Shown here piece by piece: positions 9,963 to 19,288 of a stretch of 64,000 nucleotides of DNA. Origin of the DNA: Paraburkholderia youngii (GTDB taxonomy: Bacteria > Pseudomonadota > Gammaproteobacteria > Burkholderiales > Burkholderiaceae); the NCBI RefSeq assembly GCF_013366925.1, contig NZ_JAALDK010000001.1, positions 2,859,089-2,923,088 of the forward strand, read 5' to 3'. Numbering within the stretch: position 1 is the stretch's first letter; the number at the start of each line of letters is the position of its first letter. Below the pieces are notes generated by a model. The model saw only the letters and a list, made by a program, of their open reading frames with translations. It did not search any database and was not told the DNA's origin. Position numbers and translations under genes: made by a program.

Positions 9963-10257
9963 TGAAACGCTCCGAATGCAGGACGACGACAGAGTGAGGG
10001 CGAATCGGCAAGAAGGCGGATCGACGGATTCGCGAATCAAAAAGCATCGCGCGCTCGCGCGAGCCGTTGGCGCGGGAACATAATGTGGCAACGACGCTGC
10101 TTTGTGCTTGCCTGGCTAGGAAGGATACGATACAACGCGAGGTTGTCGGAATCGCAATCCGCGGACTCGCTGCGCAGTGTTTCGGGAGAACCGCGCATGC
10201 ACGTGGCGCTGCACACCGGCATCTCCTATAGGACTGCATGCTCCGCACCCTGAACGA

Positions 10258-11676
10258 ATGATAAAAAATCTCCGAGAACTGTTTTTGCTGCAACGAACCT
10301 GCATGTCGCTCGCGGGTATCGCACTGCTGGCCAGCTGCGCGTCGACCCCCACCGCGACGCAACAAAGCAACGGCTGGGTGAAGGACGAAGTCGCCGACTC
10401 GTACGTATTCGGCTATCCGCTCGTGCTGATGAGCGCCGCGCGCGATGCGGCGGTCGGCACCGAGCCGGGCCAGGCTCCGTTCAACACGCTGCGCCACGCG
10501 CAGGCGCTGCCGCCGATCGGCGCGACCAACCCGCCGCAGCCGAGCATCGACACGCTCGACTCGACCGGCTGGCTCGACCTTGCAGCCGAGCCGGTGATCC
10601 TGGCGCTACCTGATTCGCATGGCCGTTACGTCGATGCACGCGTGCTCGACATGTGGACCAACGTCGCGTGGTCGACCGGACCGCAGTTCGCTGCGGGCAC
10701 GGGCACGGCGAAGGGCCTGCGCGCGCAGACGATCGCGTTCGTCGCACCGGGCTGGAAGGGCGAGCTGCCGAAGGGCGCGACGCGCGTCGAAGTGCCGACC
10801 CGCAACGCCTGGATCAGCGTGCGCATCCAGTCGAGCGGCGCGCGCGATCTGAACGCGGTGCGCAAGCTGCAGCGCGCGATCCGTCTGGAGCCGCTGAGCG
10901 TGTTCGTCGGCGACGCCGAGCCGGCGGTGCCGCCGCGCGGTTACGCAAGCGGCGTCGCGGGCCCGAGCGGCACGCCGGCGCAGCAGGTCGCCGCGCTCGA
11001 TGCGAGCGGCTTCTTCGGCCGTCTTGCCGACGCGTTGCCTGACAATCCGCCGACACCGGCCGATCCGCATGCGCTCAAATTCCTCTCCGACCTCGGCGTG
11101 ACGCCCGGCGATCCCGTGAAGCTGCCGAAGTCATCCGCTGTGCTCGCGGCCGGTCTCGCCGATGGTCGCGAGCGCGTCGCGACGCCGCCGTCGAATCTGC
11201 TGAGCGCGAACGGCTGGAGCTGGCTCGGCGACGGCGTCGGCAATTATGGTCCCGACTACGCATTGCGCGCGTATGCGGCGAGCGCGCAGTTGGGAATCGG
11301 TACGAAGGATGACGAAGTACGCGCGGTCGTCACGCAGGACAGCGACGGCAACACGCTGAACGGCGCGAATCGCTACGTGATCCACTTCGCGGCGAACCAG
11401 TTGCCGCCGGTGCGCGGATTCTGGACCATCACCGCGTACACGAAGGATGGCGCGCTGAGCGAGAACGCGCCGGCGCGGCTCGCGGTTGGCGATCGCAATG
11501 GCGCGCGCCGCAATCGCGACGGTTCGCTCGACGTGTTCGTGTCGTCGACGCGCAGCCGCACCGGCAACTGGCTGCCCGCACCGCGCGCGGACATGCAACT
11601 GGTGCTGCGCCTGTATGCGCCGAAGCCGCAAGCCACCGACGGCAGCTGGCAGCCGCCGCCGGTCGTGCGGCAATGA
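10258..11676 (+). CDS. DUF1254/DUF1214 domain lipoprotein
   Basis: A 472-residue protein. The first 28 residues form a signal sequence ending in the lipobox LLASC, so it is probably lipid-anchored in the envelope. The body fits the DUF1254 domain (DSYVFGYPLVLMSAARDAA, then LPDSHGRYVDARVLDMWTNV) followed by a C-terminal DUF1214 domain (GFWTITAYTKDGALSENAPARLAVGDRNGARRN). The function of this common pair of domains is not established. The ATG at 10258 was chosen because it precedes a normal positively charged signal peptide; the longer frame begins before any plausible promoter. A GC-rich hairpin follows the stop. Confidence 0.82.
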   Translation: MIKNLRELFLLQRTCMSLAGIALLASCASTPTATQQSNGWVKDEVADSYVFGYPLVLMSAARDAAVGTEPGQAPFNTLRHAQALPPIGATNPPQPSIDTLDSTGWLDLAAEPVILALPDSHGRYVDARVLDMWTNVAWSTGPQFAAGTGTAKGLRAQTIAFVAPGWKGELPKGATRVEVPTRNAWISVRIQSSGARDLNAVRKLQRAIRLEPLSVFVGDAEPAVPPRGYASGVAGPSGTPAQQVAALDASGFFGRLADALPDNPPTPADPHALKFLSDLGVTPGDPVKLPKSSAVLAAGLADGRERVATPPSNLLSANGWSWLGDGVGNYGPDYALRAYAASAQLGIGTKDDEVRAVVTQDSDGNTLNGANRYVIHFAANQLPPVRGFWTITAYTKDGALSENAPARLAVGDRNGARRNRDGSLDVFVSSTRSRTGNWLPAPRADMQLVLRLYAPKPQATDGSWQPPPVVRQ

Positions 11677-11681
11677 CGTGA

Positions 11682-11708
11682 ACGGCGCGCGGGCAAACCG
11701 CGCGCCGT
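11682..11708 (+). terminator. GC-rich hairpin after the DUF1254 gene
   Basis: A perfect 11-bp inverted repeat (11682-11692 and 11698-11708) with a 5-base loop lies just after the stop. There is no T-run, so its role in termination is uncertain. Confidence 0.45.
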
Positions 11709-11889
11709 CCGGTGTCGTTATCTAACGCTCGCGATAATTTTCTTCGCGAGAAAACCGGTCGGTCAGCAGCACGAATCGTCAAGGTGGGCCTGACATTCCT
11801 GTCTAACCATTGATTCAAGACTTATACTGCCGCATGCGGGATTTGTGTTTTTCGCGGCGGGCTTGCCGCCGCATTCCTCCACATCGAGC

Positions 11890-14800
11890 ATGGCAAGCCT
11901 CAATAAAGCATCGTTAGCCTCCTCCATTCAGACTGTGCGCGCAGTCGCGCAGTCGCACCGTACGCGGCGAATTCTCGTTGGTCTGTTGATCTTCGTCGTC
12001 GTGATCGGCCTGCTCGGCTTTTTCGCGGCGCCGCCGCTGATTCGCCATATCGCGAGCCAGCAACTGAGCAAGCAGCTCGACCGGCCGGCGTCGATCGGCC
12101 GCGTTGCACTCAATCCGTACACCCTGCGTTTCGAGGCCGACAACGTGCATATCGGCGAGCGCGGCGGCGCGGGCGACTTCGTCGATATTTCGCGGCTCAT
12201 CGTGAAGCCGTCGTGGAGTTCGCTGTTTCGCGGCGCGCCGATCGTCGACGAAGTGCAGGTCGATTCGCCGCGCTTTCATCTCGTTCGCCTCGATGCGCAG
12301 CACTTCAATTTCAGCGACCTGATCGAGAAGTTCGCGAACCAGCCGGCAAAACCGAACAGCAAACCGACGCAGTTCTCCGTCTCCAACATTCGCGTCGAAA
12401 ACGGCCAGGTCAAGTTCGACGACCGCGTGCTCGGCACGAGCCACGTGATCGATGAATGGAAGCTCGGCATTCCGTTCATCGCGACGCTGCCGTCGAAGAC
12501 CGATATCTTTGTCGAGCCGCTGCTGCGTGCGCGCATCGACGGCGACAGTCAGCTCGCGATCGACGGCAGGACCAAGCCGTTCGCGGCGTCGCGCGAGTCG
12601 GAAGTGTCGCTGCGCTTCGACGATCTCGACGTGCCGAAGCTGGTGTCCTACGCGCCATCGAAGCTGCCGGTGATCGTGCAGTCGGGCAAGCTGTCCACTG
12701 ACCTGAAGCTGAACTTCGTGATGGCGAACGACACGCCGTCGCTGCGCGTGACCGGCACCGTCGACCTGCACGACGTGGACGTCCAGGATCAGGGCAAGGC
12801 GCCGTTTTTCGCCGCGCGCGCGGTGCATGTAGCGGCGGCATCGCTCGAGCCGTTGAAGAGCGTCTATCACTTCGACGATATCCGCATCGATGCGCCGAGC
12901 GCGAGCGTCGCGCGCGACAAGGACGGTGTATTGAGCGTCGAGCATATGTTTGCGCCCGCGCCCGGAAAACCGGCGGCAAAGGAAACCGCGGACACGAATG
13001 CCAAGCCCAAAACCGCCGCCGCCGAAAAAGCGGCCCCGCCGTTCGACGTCGCGATCAAACGTTTCACACTCAACGATGGCACCGTCAACGTACACGACGA
13101 GGCCGCGTCCCGTCCGGTCGAAGCCGGTCTGCAAAATCTCGCGGTCACGCTGACCGATTTCTCGACGCTCGCGTCGGCGCCCGCCCATTACACGCTGAAC
13201 ACGAACCTGAAGGACGGCGGCGGTTCGCTCGCCGCCGACGGCACGGTCGGCCTCGCAGCGAAGACGGCGAGCGCGAAGCTCGATCTGAAGTCGCTGAAGC
13301 TGCCGCCGCTGCAGCCGTATCTCGACACCGCGACGTCCGCGCAGGTGCTCGATGGTGCGTTGTCCGCGACGACGAATATCGACACGAACTGGTCGAAGTC
13401 GCCCATGGCGCTGACGGTTGCGGACACGAAGCTGGACATGCAGAAGGTGAAGCTCGCGGCGCGCGGCGACAAGACGCCGGTGATCTCGCTCGCGCAGGGC
13501 AACGTGGTGGTCAAGCAGGTCGACGTCGCGGCGCGCACGGCCGACGTGACGAGCGTCGACGCAACCGGCCTCGCGGTCGACGCGCAGCGCCTGCAGGACG
13601 GCACCGTCAATCTGAACGCGCTCGCGGGGTCGCATCAACAGGCGACGGAGCGCACGGCGATTCACGCGGCGAAAAAAGCGCAGGCCGAGGGCCCCGCATG
13701 GCGCTACAAGATCGGCGAATTGACGCTCAAAGACGCGACCGCCGAGTTCACCGACAACATGACGGCACAGCCGGTCAAACTGAGCTTCACGCCGGTGCAG
13801 TTGAAGGTGCAGCAGATCAGCGACGACCTGAGCCGACCGCTGCCCGTCGATCTGCAGGCGACGTTGAACAGAAAGGGCACGCTCGGCGTAAAGGGCGACG
13901 TCACGGCGACGCCGCTCAAGCTGGCCGTCAAGGTCAACGCGAATCAGCTCGACGCGGCCGCGTTCGAGCCGTACTTCGGCAGCAAGCTGAACGCGTCGCT
14001 CGCTAGCGCGCTGCTGAATGCGAACGGCGATCTCTCGGTCAGCCAGGCGAAGTCGCTGAAGGCGAACTTTCGCGGCGACATGGCGCTCGTCGCCGTGCGC
14101 ATGATCGACAAGGCGACCTCCGACCCGTTCGCGGGCTGGGGCTCGCTTGCGCTGACGAACCTGAAGGCCGATTACGACGAGCACGGGGGGACCGCGGTCG
14201 ACGCGGGGCGTGTGACGTTCTCCAAGTTCTATGGCCGCGTGCTGCTCGACGCGCAAGGCAAGCTGAACTTGAAGGATGTGGTCGCGCACGAGGGCGGTAC
14301 GACGCAGTCGCTGACGCGCAGCAAGAGCAGCTCGCACCCGATTCCGCTGACGCCCGAGGCGGTGTCCGAAGCGGTCGCGGCGTCGGCGCCGGCGGCGGTC
14401 GCGGCAGCATCGGCTGCGGCGCCGGGCAAGGCAACCACCACGCCTGCGGCCACCGCCACGGCCGCGACGCCGCCACAAAATCCGCTCAAGATGCACTTCG
14501 GGCAACTGGTGTTGCAACAGGGCCGCGTGACCTACACCGACAACTTCGTCAAGCCGAACTACACGGCGAACCTCGTCGACATTCAGGGCACCATCGGCGC
14601 GTTCGGTACGGAAACGACCACGCCCGCACCGGTCGATGTCGCCGCGAAACTCGCGGCCAACGGTCCGCTGACGATTCGCGGCACCGTCAATCCGCTGATC
14701 GCGAAACCGGCGCTCGATCTGACCGCGACCGCGCACGACATCGAGCTGACGAACCTGACGCCGTATTCGGCGAAATACGCGGGCTATCCAATCACGAAGG

Positions 14801-15672
14801 GCAAGCTCAACGTCGATCTGCACTATCAGCTTGCGAACGACCAGCTGAACGCGAACAACCACCTGTTCATCGATCAGCTGACGTTCGGCGATCATATCGA
14901 CAACGACACCGCGACCAAGCTGCCGGTGCGTTTCGCAATCTCGCTGCTGAAGAACTCGCGTGGCGAGATCGACGTGAACCTGCCGGTGTCGGGCTCGCTG
15001 TCGAACCCCGAGTTCAGCATAGGCGGGCTAATCTGGCATGCGGTGCTCAATCTGCTCGAGAAGGCGGTGACCGCGCCGTTCTCGCTGATCGCGCATGCGT
15101 TCGGCGGCAATGGCGAGGACCTCGGCTACGTCGAATTCGAGGCCGGCTCGGCCACGCTCACCGACGCCGACAAGCAGAAACTCGACACGATCGTCAAGGC
15201 ACTTACCGACAAGCCGTCAATCCGCATGGACCTGATCGGCCGCGTCGATCCGAAGGTCGACGAGCCGGCGCTGCGCACGCGGTACGTCGATCAGATGGTC
15301 AAGCGGCAGAAGATCAAGGACGCGGTGGGTAACGGCGAGAGCGTCGATCCGTCGACGGTCACGGTCGATCAGAAAGACTACGAAAAGTATTTGACCAAGG
15401 CCTACAAGTCCTCCGACTTCAAGAAACCGCGCAACTTCATCGGCATGACGAAGACGCTGCCGGACGACGACATGAAGAGCGCGCTCGCGGCCAACGCGCC
15501 GATCGACGACGCAAGCCTGCGCCAGCTTGCGCAGCAGCGCGCACAGAGCGTGCAACAGTACCTGGAGGGCAAGATCGACAGCAGCCGCGTGTTCATCGTC
15601 GCGCCGAAGATGAATGCCGACGATATCAAGGACAAGGGTGCGACGACGCGAGTCGATTTCGGCTTGAAGTGA
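11890..15672 (+). CDS. large AsmA-like DUF748 envelope protein
   Basis: A 1260-residue protein with one N-terminal transmembrane helix (RRILVGLLIFVVVIGLLGFFAAPPLI, about residues 27-52) and a very long periplasmic region. The first part (PASIGRVALNPYTLRFEADNVHI) and several later blocks are typical of DUF748/AsmA-like proteins, a superfamily with repeating beta-groove structure related to lipid transport proteins such as YhdP and TamB. It contains two Ala/Lys/Pro-rich linkers (about residues 360-395 and 835-870). Near the C terminus, VEFEAGSATLTDADKQKLDTIVKAL resembles the start of an OmpA-like peptidoglycan-binding domain. It probably acts in envelope lipid homeostasis, by inference from the superfamily. 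The ATG at 11890 gives a conventional cytoplasmic N terminus; an in-frame start 15 codons earlier cannot be excluded. Confidence 0.83.
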   Translation: MASLNKASLASSIQTVRAVAQSHRTRRILVGLLIFVVVIGLLGFFAAPPLIRHIASQQLSKQLDRPASIGRVALNPYTLRFEADNVHIGERGGAGDFVDISRLIVKPSWSSLFRGAPIVDEVQVDSPRFHLVRLDAQHFNFSDLIEKFANQPAKPNSKPTQFSVSNIRVENGQVKFDDRVLGTSHVIDEWKLGIPFIATLPSKTDIFVEPLLRARIDGDSQLAIDGRTKPFAASRESEVSLRFDDLDVPKLVSYAPSKLPVIVQSGKLSTDLKLNFVMANDTPSLRVTGTVDLHDVDVQDQGKAPFFAARAVHVAAASLEPLKSVYHFDDIRIDAPSASVARDKDGVLSVEHMFAPAPGKPAAKETADTNAKPKTAAAEKAAPPFDVAIKRFTLNDGTVNVHDEAASRPVEAGLQNLAVTLTDFSTLASAPAHYTLNTNLKDGGGSLAADGTVGLAAKTASAKLDLKSLKLPPLQPYLDTATSAQVLDGALSATTNIDTNWSKSPMALTVADTKLDMQKVKLAARGDKTPVISLAQGNVVVKQVDVAARTADVTSVDATGLAVDAQRLQDGTVNLNALAGSHQQATERTAIHAAKKAQAEGPAWRYKIGELTLKDATAEFTDNMTAQPVKLSFTPVQLKVQQISDDLSRPLPVDLQATLNRKGTLGVKGDVTATPLKLAVKVNANQLDAAAFEPYFGSKLNASLASALLNANGDLSVSQAKSLKANFRGDMALVAVRMIDKATSDPFAGWGSLALTNLKADYDEHGGTAVDAGRVTFSKFYGRVLLDAQGKLNLKDVVAHEGGTTQSLTRSKSSSHPIPLTPEAVSEAVAASAPAAVAAASAAAPGKATTTPAATATAATPPQNPLKMHFGQLVLQQGRVTYTDNFVKPNYTANLVDIQGTIGAFGTETTTPAPVDVAAKLAANGPLTIRGTVNPLIAKPALDLTATAHDIELTNLTPYSAKYAGYPITKGKLNVDLHYQLANDQLNANNHLFIDQLTFGDHIDNDTATKLPVRFAISLLKNSRGEIDVNLPVSGSLSNPEFSIGGLIWHAVLNLLEKAVTAPFSLIAHAFGGNGEDLGYVEFEAGSATLTDADKQKLDTIVKALTDKPSIRMDLIGRVDPKVDEPALRTRYVDQMVKRQKIKDAVGNGESVDPSTVTVDQKDYEKYLTKAYKSSDFKKPRNFIGMTKTLPDDDMKSALAANAPIDDASLRQLAQQRAQSVQQYLEGKIDSSRVFIVAPKMNADDIKDKGATTRVDFGLK

Positions 15673-15866
15673 TGGTGGCGGGCGATCAGGTCTGTTGCTT
15701 GTCACCCGACAGATTTTGCCGCGGCGTATCGAACAAGCGCGAACACATGGCGGTGGGAAATCGCCTTCGCCCAAGGCGGAGGCGGTATCCCGAGCACCTT
15801 TCTGGTCAATGGCATAAGCCTTGCAAGTGGTCCGGTCACTCCCATCCGGACACAAGGACCATTGCC

Positions 15867-15908
15867 ATGACGACTCTTACCATCCACGATCTGCCGCGTG
15901 TCGGCTAG
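15867..15908 (+). pseudogene. truncated short leader-type peptide gene
   Basis: A 13-codon ORF encodes MTTLTIHDLPRVG and stops. From memory, Burkholderia genomes contain many small peptides starting MTT-(I/L)-TI-(N/H)-DL that continue with a LDRxAM...GG leader-like segment. Here the frame stops just before that part would be expected, which suggests a truncated member of that set. An in-frame remnant is not visible downstream. It could also be a chance resemblance. Confidence 0.35.
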
Positions 15909-15933
15909 GTGCGTTCCCGTCGACTTGGGCACC

Positions 15934-16058
15934 AGAAAAACAAACGCGCCGGACATTGCGTACCGGCGCGTTTCATGCAGCACACGTCTTCAGACGTGTC
16001 TATCAGGACCGTTTAGTCCTGCGGGATGCTCGCTGGCTCTTACCGAAGCCACGCGAGC
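15934..16058 (-). ncRNA. candidate small RNA with intrinsic terminator
   Basis: On the minus strand a run of stem-loops follows a plausible promoter. In order: an 11-bp stem with one bulge (16058-16028; GCTCGC, then TGGCT pairing), a 5-bp stem (16020-16005), an 8-bp perfect stem ACACGTCT/AGACGTGT (15999-15982), and an 11-bp perfect stem AAACGCGCCGG/CCGGCGCGTTT (15973-15942) followed by GTTTTTC. The last is a good intrinsic terminator. The RNA would be about 125 bases long. I do not recognise it as a known family. Confidence 0.45.
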
Positions 16059-16062
16059 GGCT

Positions 16063-16092
16063 TACATAGCAGTGGTCAGAGTCAGTATTCAA
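16063..16092 (-). promoter_or_regulatory. putative promoter of the candidate small RNA
   Basis: The minus strand reads TTGAAT (16092-16087), an 18-base spacer, and TATGTA (16068-16063). Transcription would start at about 16057, exactly at the first stem-loop of the candidate RNA. Confidence 0.35.
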
Positions 16093-16430
16093 AGGCATTC
16101 CCTCCAAGGTGAAGTTGAGCATTCAGCCTGCGTTGCATCAGGAGGACACGTCTCACGGGGCGCCGCAGCCAGGGGACGGCGTGCGGCCGTCATATGTGCG
16201 CTGTGCACGAGCGCGGCGCTGACGCCCGGGGGTGAGACGCATCCCACACACGTCTTCTCATGATCGAAGACGCCCTCGGCGGCTACTCGAACTACTTCAA
16301 CTGTTTGCCGCCTCAAGGAAAATGTAAGGTATTTCCCACGAAGAAGAAACCAGGCAGGTTGTCGCGCGGCATGTTGTCGTGATGCCGAACTTCGCATCAG
16401 GTTCGAGTCCCCTTCGCATCCTGCGTGACC

Positions 16431-16461
16431 AAAAAAAAAGCCCGACCTGAGGTCGGGCTCC
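16431..16461 (-). terminator. intrinsic terminator of the acnA operon
   Basis: On the minus strand a perfect stem AGCCCGACCT/AGGTCGGGCT is followed by a run of nine T. It lies about 70 bases after the acnA stop and marks the end of the mdh-to-acnA unit. Confidence 0.9.
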
Positions 16462-16531
16462 AAAGTCGGCTGCGCCCTCCACAGGACGCAGCCCCTGCAA
16501 AACAGCGAGGCTACATGCGTTGCCGCGAGGC

Positions 16532-19246
16532 TCAAGCAGCCAGCAGCGAGCGCAGCACGAACGGCAGAATCCCGCCGTGCTTGTAGTAGTCGACTTCGAT
16601 CGGCGTGTCGATACGCAGCAGCACCGGAACCCGCTTGTCGCCGTCTTTGCCGTGGATCACGAGCGTGACTTCCTGTTGCGGCTTGAAGTCGTCTCCGAGG
16701 CCTTCGATGTCGTACGTTTCTTCGCCGGTGATACCGAGCGACTGCACGCTATCCGAGCCCTTGAACTGCAGCGGCAGAACGCCCATGCCGACGAGGTTCG
16801 AACGGTGGATCCGCTCGAAGCTGCGTGCGACCACGGCCTTCACGCCCAGCAGCTGCGTGCCCTTGGCCGCCCAGTCGCGCGACGAACCCGTGCCGTACTC
16901 TTCGCCCGCGAACACGATGGTCGGCGTGTCGGCTTCGATGTACTTCATCGCCGCGTCGTAGATCGACAGCTGTTCGCCGCTCGGCTGGTGAATCGTCAGG
17001 CCGCCTTCGACGCGCGTGCCGTCCGCCTTTGCCGGGATCATCAGGTTCTTGATACGGACGTTCGCGAACGTGCCGCGCATCATAACGTCGTGGTTGCCGC
17101 GACGCGAGCCGTAGCTGTTGAAGTCGGCCTTCTGCACGCCGTTTTCCTTCAGCCAGCGGCCTGCCGGCGAGTCTTCCTTGATCGAGCCTGCCGGACTGAT
17201 GTGGTCGGTCGTGACCGAGTCACCGAAGATGCCCAGAGCGCGCGCGCCCTTGACCGGCGCGATGCTGGAGGCCGGCGTCATCGAGAAGTCCTTGCCGAAG
17301 AACGGCGGCTCGGCGATGTAGGTCGACTTCGGCCAGTCGTAAACCTGACCTTCTTCGCCCTCGATCTTGCTCCACAGGTCGCCCTTCTTCGTGAGCTGCG
17401 AGTAGTTCTTGCGGAACGCGTCGGCATCCATCGCGTACTTCAGCAGCGCGTTGACTTCGTCGCTGGTCGGCCAGATGTCGCCGAGGTAGATGTCCTTGCC
17501 GCCCTTGCCCTTGCCGACCGGCTCGGTCATCAGGTCGCGCGTGATGTTGCCGGCGATCGCGTACGCGACGACGAGCGGCGGCGACGCGAGGAAGTTCGCG
17601 CGGATGTTCGGGTGGATACGCGCTTCGAAGTTACGGTTGCCCGACAGCACTGCTGCCGCGACGATGTCGTTCTTCGTGATCGCTTCGTTCAGTTCCGGCG
17701 TCAGGTCGCCCGCATTGCCGATGCAGGTCGTGCAGCCGTATGCGGCCAGCGTGAAGCCGAGCTTGTCGAGGTACTTCAGCAGGTCGGTCTTCGTCAGGTA
17801 CTCGGTGACGATGCGCGATCCCGGAGCCAGCGACGTCTTGATGTGCGGAGCAACCGTCAGGCCAGCCTCGACAGCTTTCTTCGCGAGCAGACCGGCGGCG
17901 AGCAGCACGCTCGGGTTCGACGTGTTCGTGCACGACGTGATCGCGGCGATCAGCACGTCGCCGTTCTTCACGTCGACGCCGTTGCTCGTCGTGTATTTCG
18001 CGTCGAGATCGGCGGCCTTTTTCGCGAAACCGTTTTCAGAGACCGGCTTCGAGAACAGATCGGTGAAGGTCGACTTCACGTGGCCGATCTCGATGCGGTC
18101 CTGCGGACGCTTCGGGCCTGCCAACGACGGCGCGACCGTGGCGAGATCCAGCGTGACGACCTTCGTGTAATCGATGTCGCCATCGGCCGGAATGCCGAAC
18201 AGCTCCTGCGCCTTGAAGTAGTTCTCGAACGCGGAGATTTCCGCTTCCGTGCGGCCCGTGCCGTGGAAGAACTCGATGGTCTTTTCGTCGACCGGGAAGA
18301 AGCCCATCGTCGCGCCGTATTCCGGCGCCATGTTGCCGATCGTCGCGCGGTCCGGCACCGACAGCGAGCGCGTGCCTTCGCCGAAGAACTCGACGAACTT
18401 GCCGACGACCTTTTCCTTGCGCAGCAGTTCGGTGATGGTCAGCACGAGGTCGGTCGCGGTCACGCCTTCGATCAGCTTGCCCTTCAGGTGCACACCGACG
18501 ACATCCGGCGTCAGGAAGTACACCGGCTGGCCGAGCATGCCTGCTTCGGCTTCGATACCGCCCACGCCCCAGCCCACCACGCCGATGCCGTTGATCATCG
18601 TCGTGTGGCTGTCCGTGCCGACCAGCGAGTCCGGGTAGTACACGGTGTCCGCGCCGTCGGCCTTCTTGTGCACGCCGCGCGCGAGATATTCGAGGTTCAC
18701 CTGGTGAACGATGCCGACGCCCGGCGGCACGACCTTGAACGTGTCGAACGCCTGCATGCCCCACTTCATGAACTGATAGCGCTCGTTGTTGCGCTGGAAT
18801 TCCAGCTTCATGTTCAGGTCGAGCGCGTTCTTCTCGCGGAAGTGGTCGACCTGCACCGAGTGGTCGACGACGAGGTCCACCGGCACCAGCGGCTCGATCG
18901 ACTTCGGATTCTTGCCGACGGCCTTCGCTACGCCGCGCATCGCGGCGATGTCGGCGAGCAGTGGCACGCCGGTGAAGTCCTGCAACACGACGCGCGACAC
19001 GACGAACGGAATTTCATCGACGCGCGCCGCGTTCGGCTTCCAGTTCGCGAGTTGCGTGACGTGTTCTTCGGCGATTTTCTTGCCGTCGTAGTTGCGCAGC
19101 ACCGATTCCAGCACGATACGGATCGAGACCGGCAGACGGTCGATTTTGAGGTTCAGAGCCTTGCCGAGTTGCGGCAGGGAGTAGAACTTGCCTTTGCCGG
19201 AACCGCTGTCGAATTCCTTGAGCGTTTTGTGGAGGTTGTGGGCCAT
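16532..19246 (-). CDS. acnA: aconitate hydratase A
   Basis: A 904-residue [4Fe-4S] aconitase of the AcnA/IRP1 type that interconverts citrate and isocitrate in the TCA cycle. The three cluster cysteines are visible at about residues 439 ([11 protein letters not shown]), 505 and 508 (GCTTCIGN). The N-terminal substrate-site block [12 protein letters not shown] and the DSHTTMING motif are also present, and the C terminal swivel domain carries [16 protein letters not shown]. The length is typical. AAGGA lies upstream of the ATG. It is the last gene of a minus-strand run with mdh, a CoA-ester lyase, prpC, an MliC-like gene and prpD, 42 bases after prpD. This enzyme might also act on methylaconitate. 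Confidence 0.97.
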   Translation of the reverse strand: MAHNLHKTLKEFDSGSGKGKFYSLPQLGKALNLKIDRLPVSIRIVLESVLRNYDGKKIAEEHVTQLANWKPNAARVDEIPFVVSRVVLQDFTGVPLLADIAAMRGVAKAVGKNPKSIEPLVPVDLVVDHSVQVDHFREKNALDLNMKLEFQRNNERYQFMKWGMQAFDTFKVVPPGVGIVHQVNLEYLARGVHKKADGADTVYYPDSLVGTDSHTTMINGIGVVGWGVGGIEAEAGMLGQPVYFLTPDVVGVHLKGKLIEGVTATDLVLTITELLRKEKVVGKFVEFFGEGTRSLSVPDRATIGNMAPEYGATMGFFPVDEKTIEFFHGTGRTEAEISAFENYFKAQELFGIPADGDIDYTKVVTLDLATVAPSLAGPKRPQDRIEIGHVKSTFTDLFSKPVSENGFAKKAADLDAKYTTSNGVDVKNGDVLIAAITSCTNTSNPSVLLAAGLLAKKAVEAGLTVAPHIKTSLAPGSRIVTEYLTKTDLLKYLDKLGFTLAAYGCTTCIGNAGDLTPELNEAITKNDIVAAAVLSGNRNFEARIHPNIRANFLASPPLVVAYAIAGNITRDLMTEPVGKGKGGKDIYLGDIWPTSDEVNALLKYAMDADAFRKNYSQLTKKGDLWSKIEGEEGQVYDWPKSTYIAEPPFFGKDFSMTPASSIAPVKGARALGIFGDSVTTDHISPAGSIKEDSPAGRWLKENGVQKADFNSYGSRRGNHDVMMRGTFANVRIKNLMIPAKADGTRVEGGLTIHQPSGEQLSIYDAAMKYIEADTPTIVFAGEEYGTGSSRDWAAKGTQLLGVKAVVARSFERIHRSNLVGMGVLPLQFKGSDSVQSLGITGEETYDIEGLGDDFKPQQEVTLVIHGKDGDKRVPVLLRIDTPIEVDYYKHGGILPFVLRSLLAA

Positions 19247-19288
19247 GGTGTTTTCCTTGGTTTGGATCGCGGAACTACAGTACTCAGC

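Larger units (their letters stand above)
15673..16531. other. 859-base gene-poor gap between DUF748 gene and acnA
   Basis: No convincing full-length gene lies here. It contains a 13-codon leader-like ORF (15867-15908), a group of adjacent stem-loops that can be read as a minus-strand small RNA (15934-16058), and the acnA terminator (16431-16461). Between 16100 and 16430 I see only short, unconvincing frames. The relaxed codon structure suggests decayed or regulatory DNA. Confidence 0.6.

Noticed and set aside
11914..14895. 993-codon minus-strand frame opposite the DUF748 gene
   Set aside because: Arg/Val/His-rich shadow frame typical of high-GC DNA; no recognisable motif, while the plus strand has a transmembrane helix and family blocks.
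16380..16431. tRNA-like 3' end (GGTTCGAGTCC ... GTGACCA) upstream of the acnA terminator
   Set aside because: The T-loop-like sequence does not sit at the right distance from the CCA, no matching 5' acceptor strand or anticodon arm is present upstream, and I recognise no tRNA. At most a remnant.
16089..16535. 148-codon minus-strand frame downstream of acnA
   Set aside because: It crosses the strong acnA terminator and has no ribosome-binding site or recognisable features.
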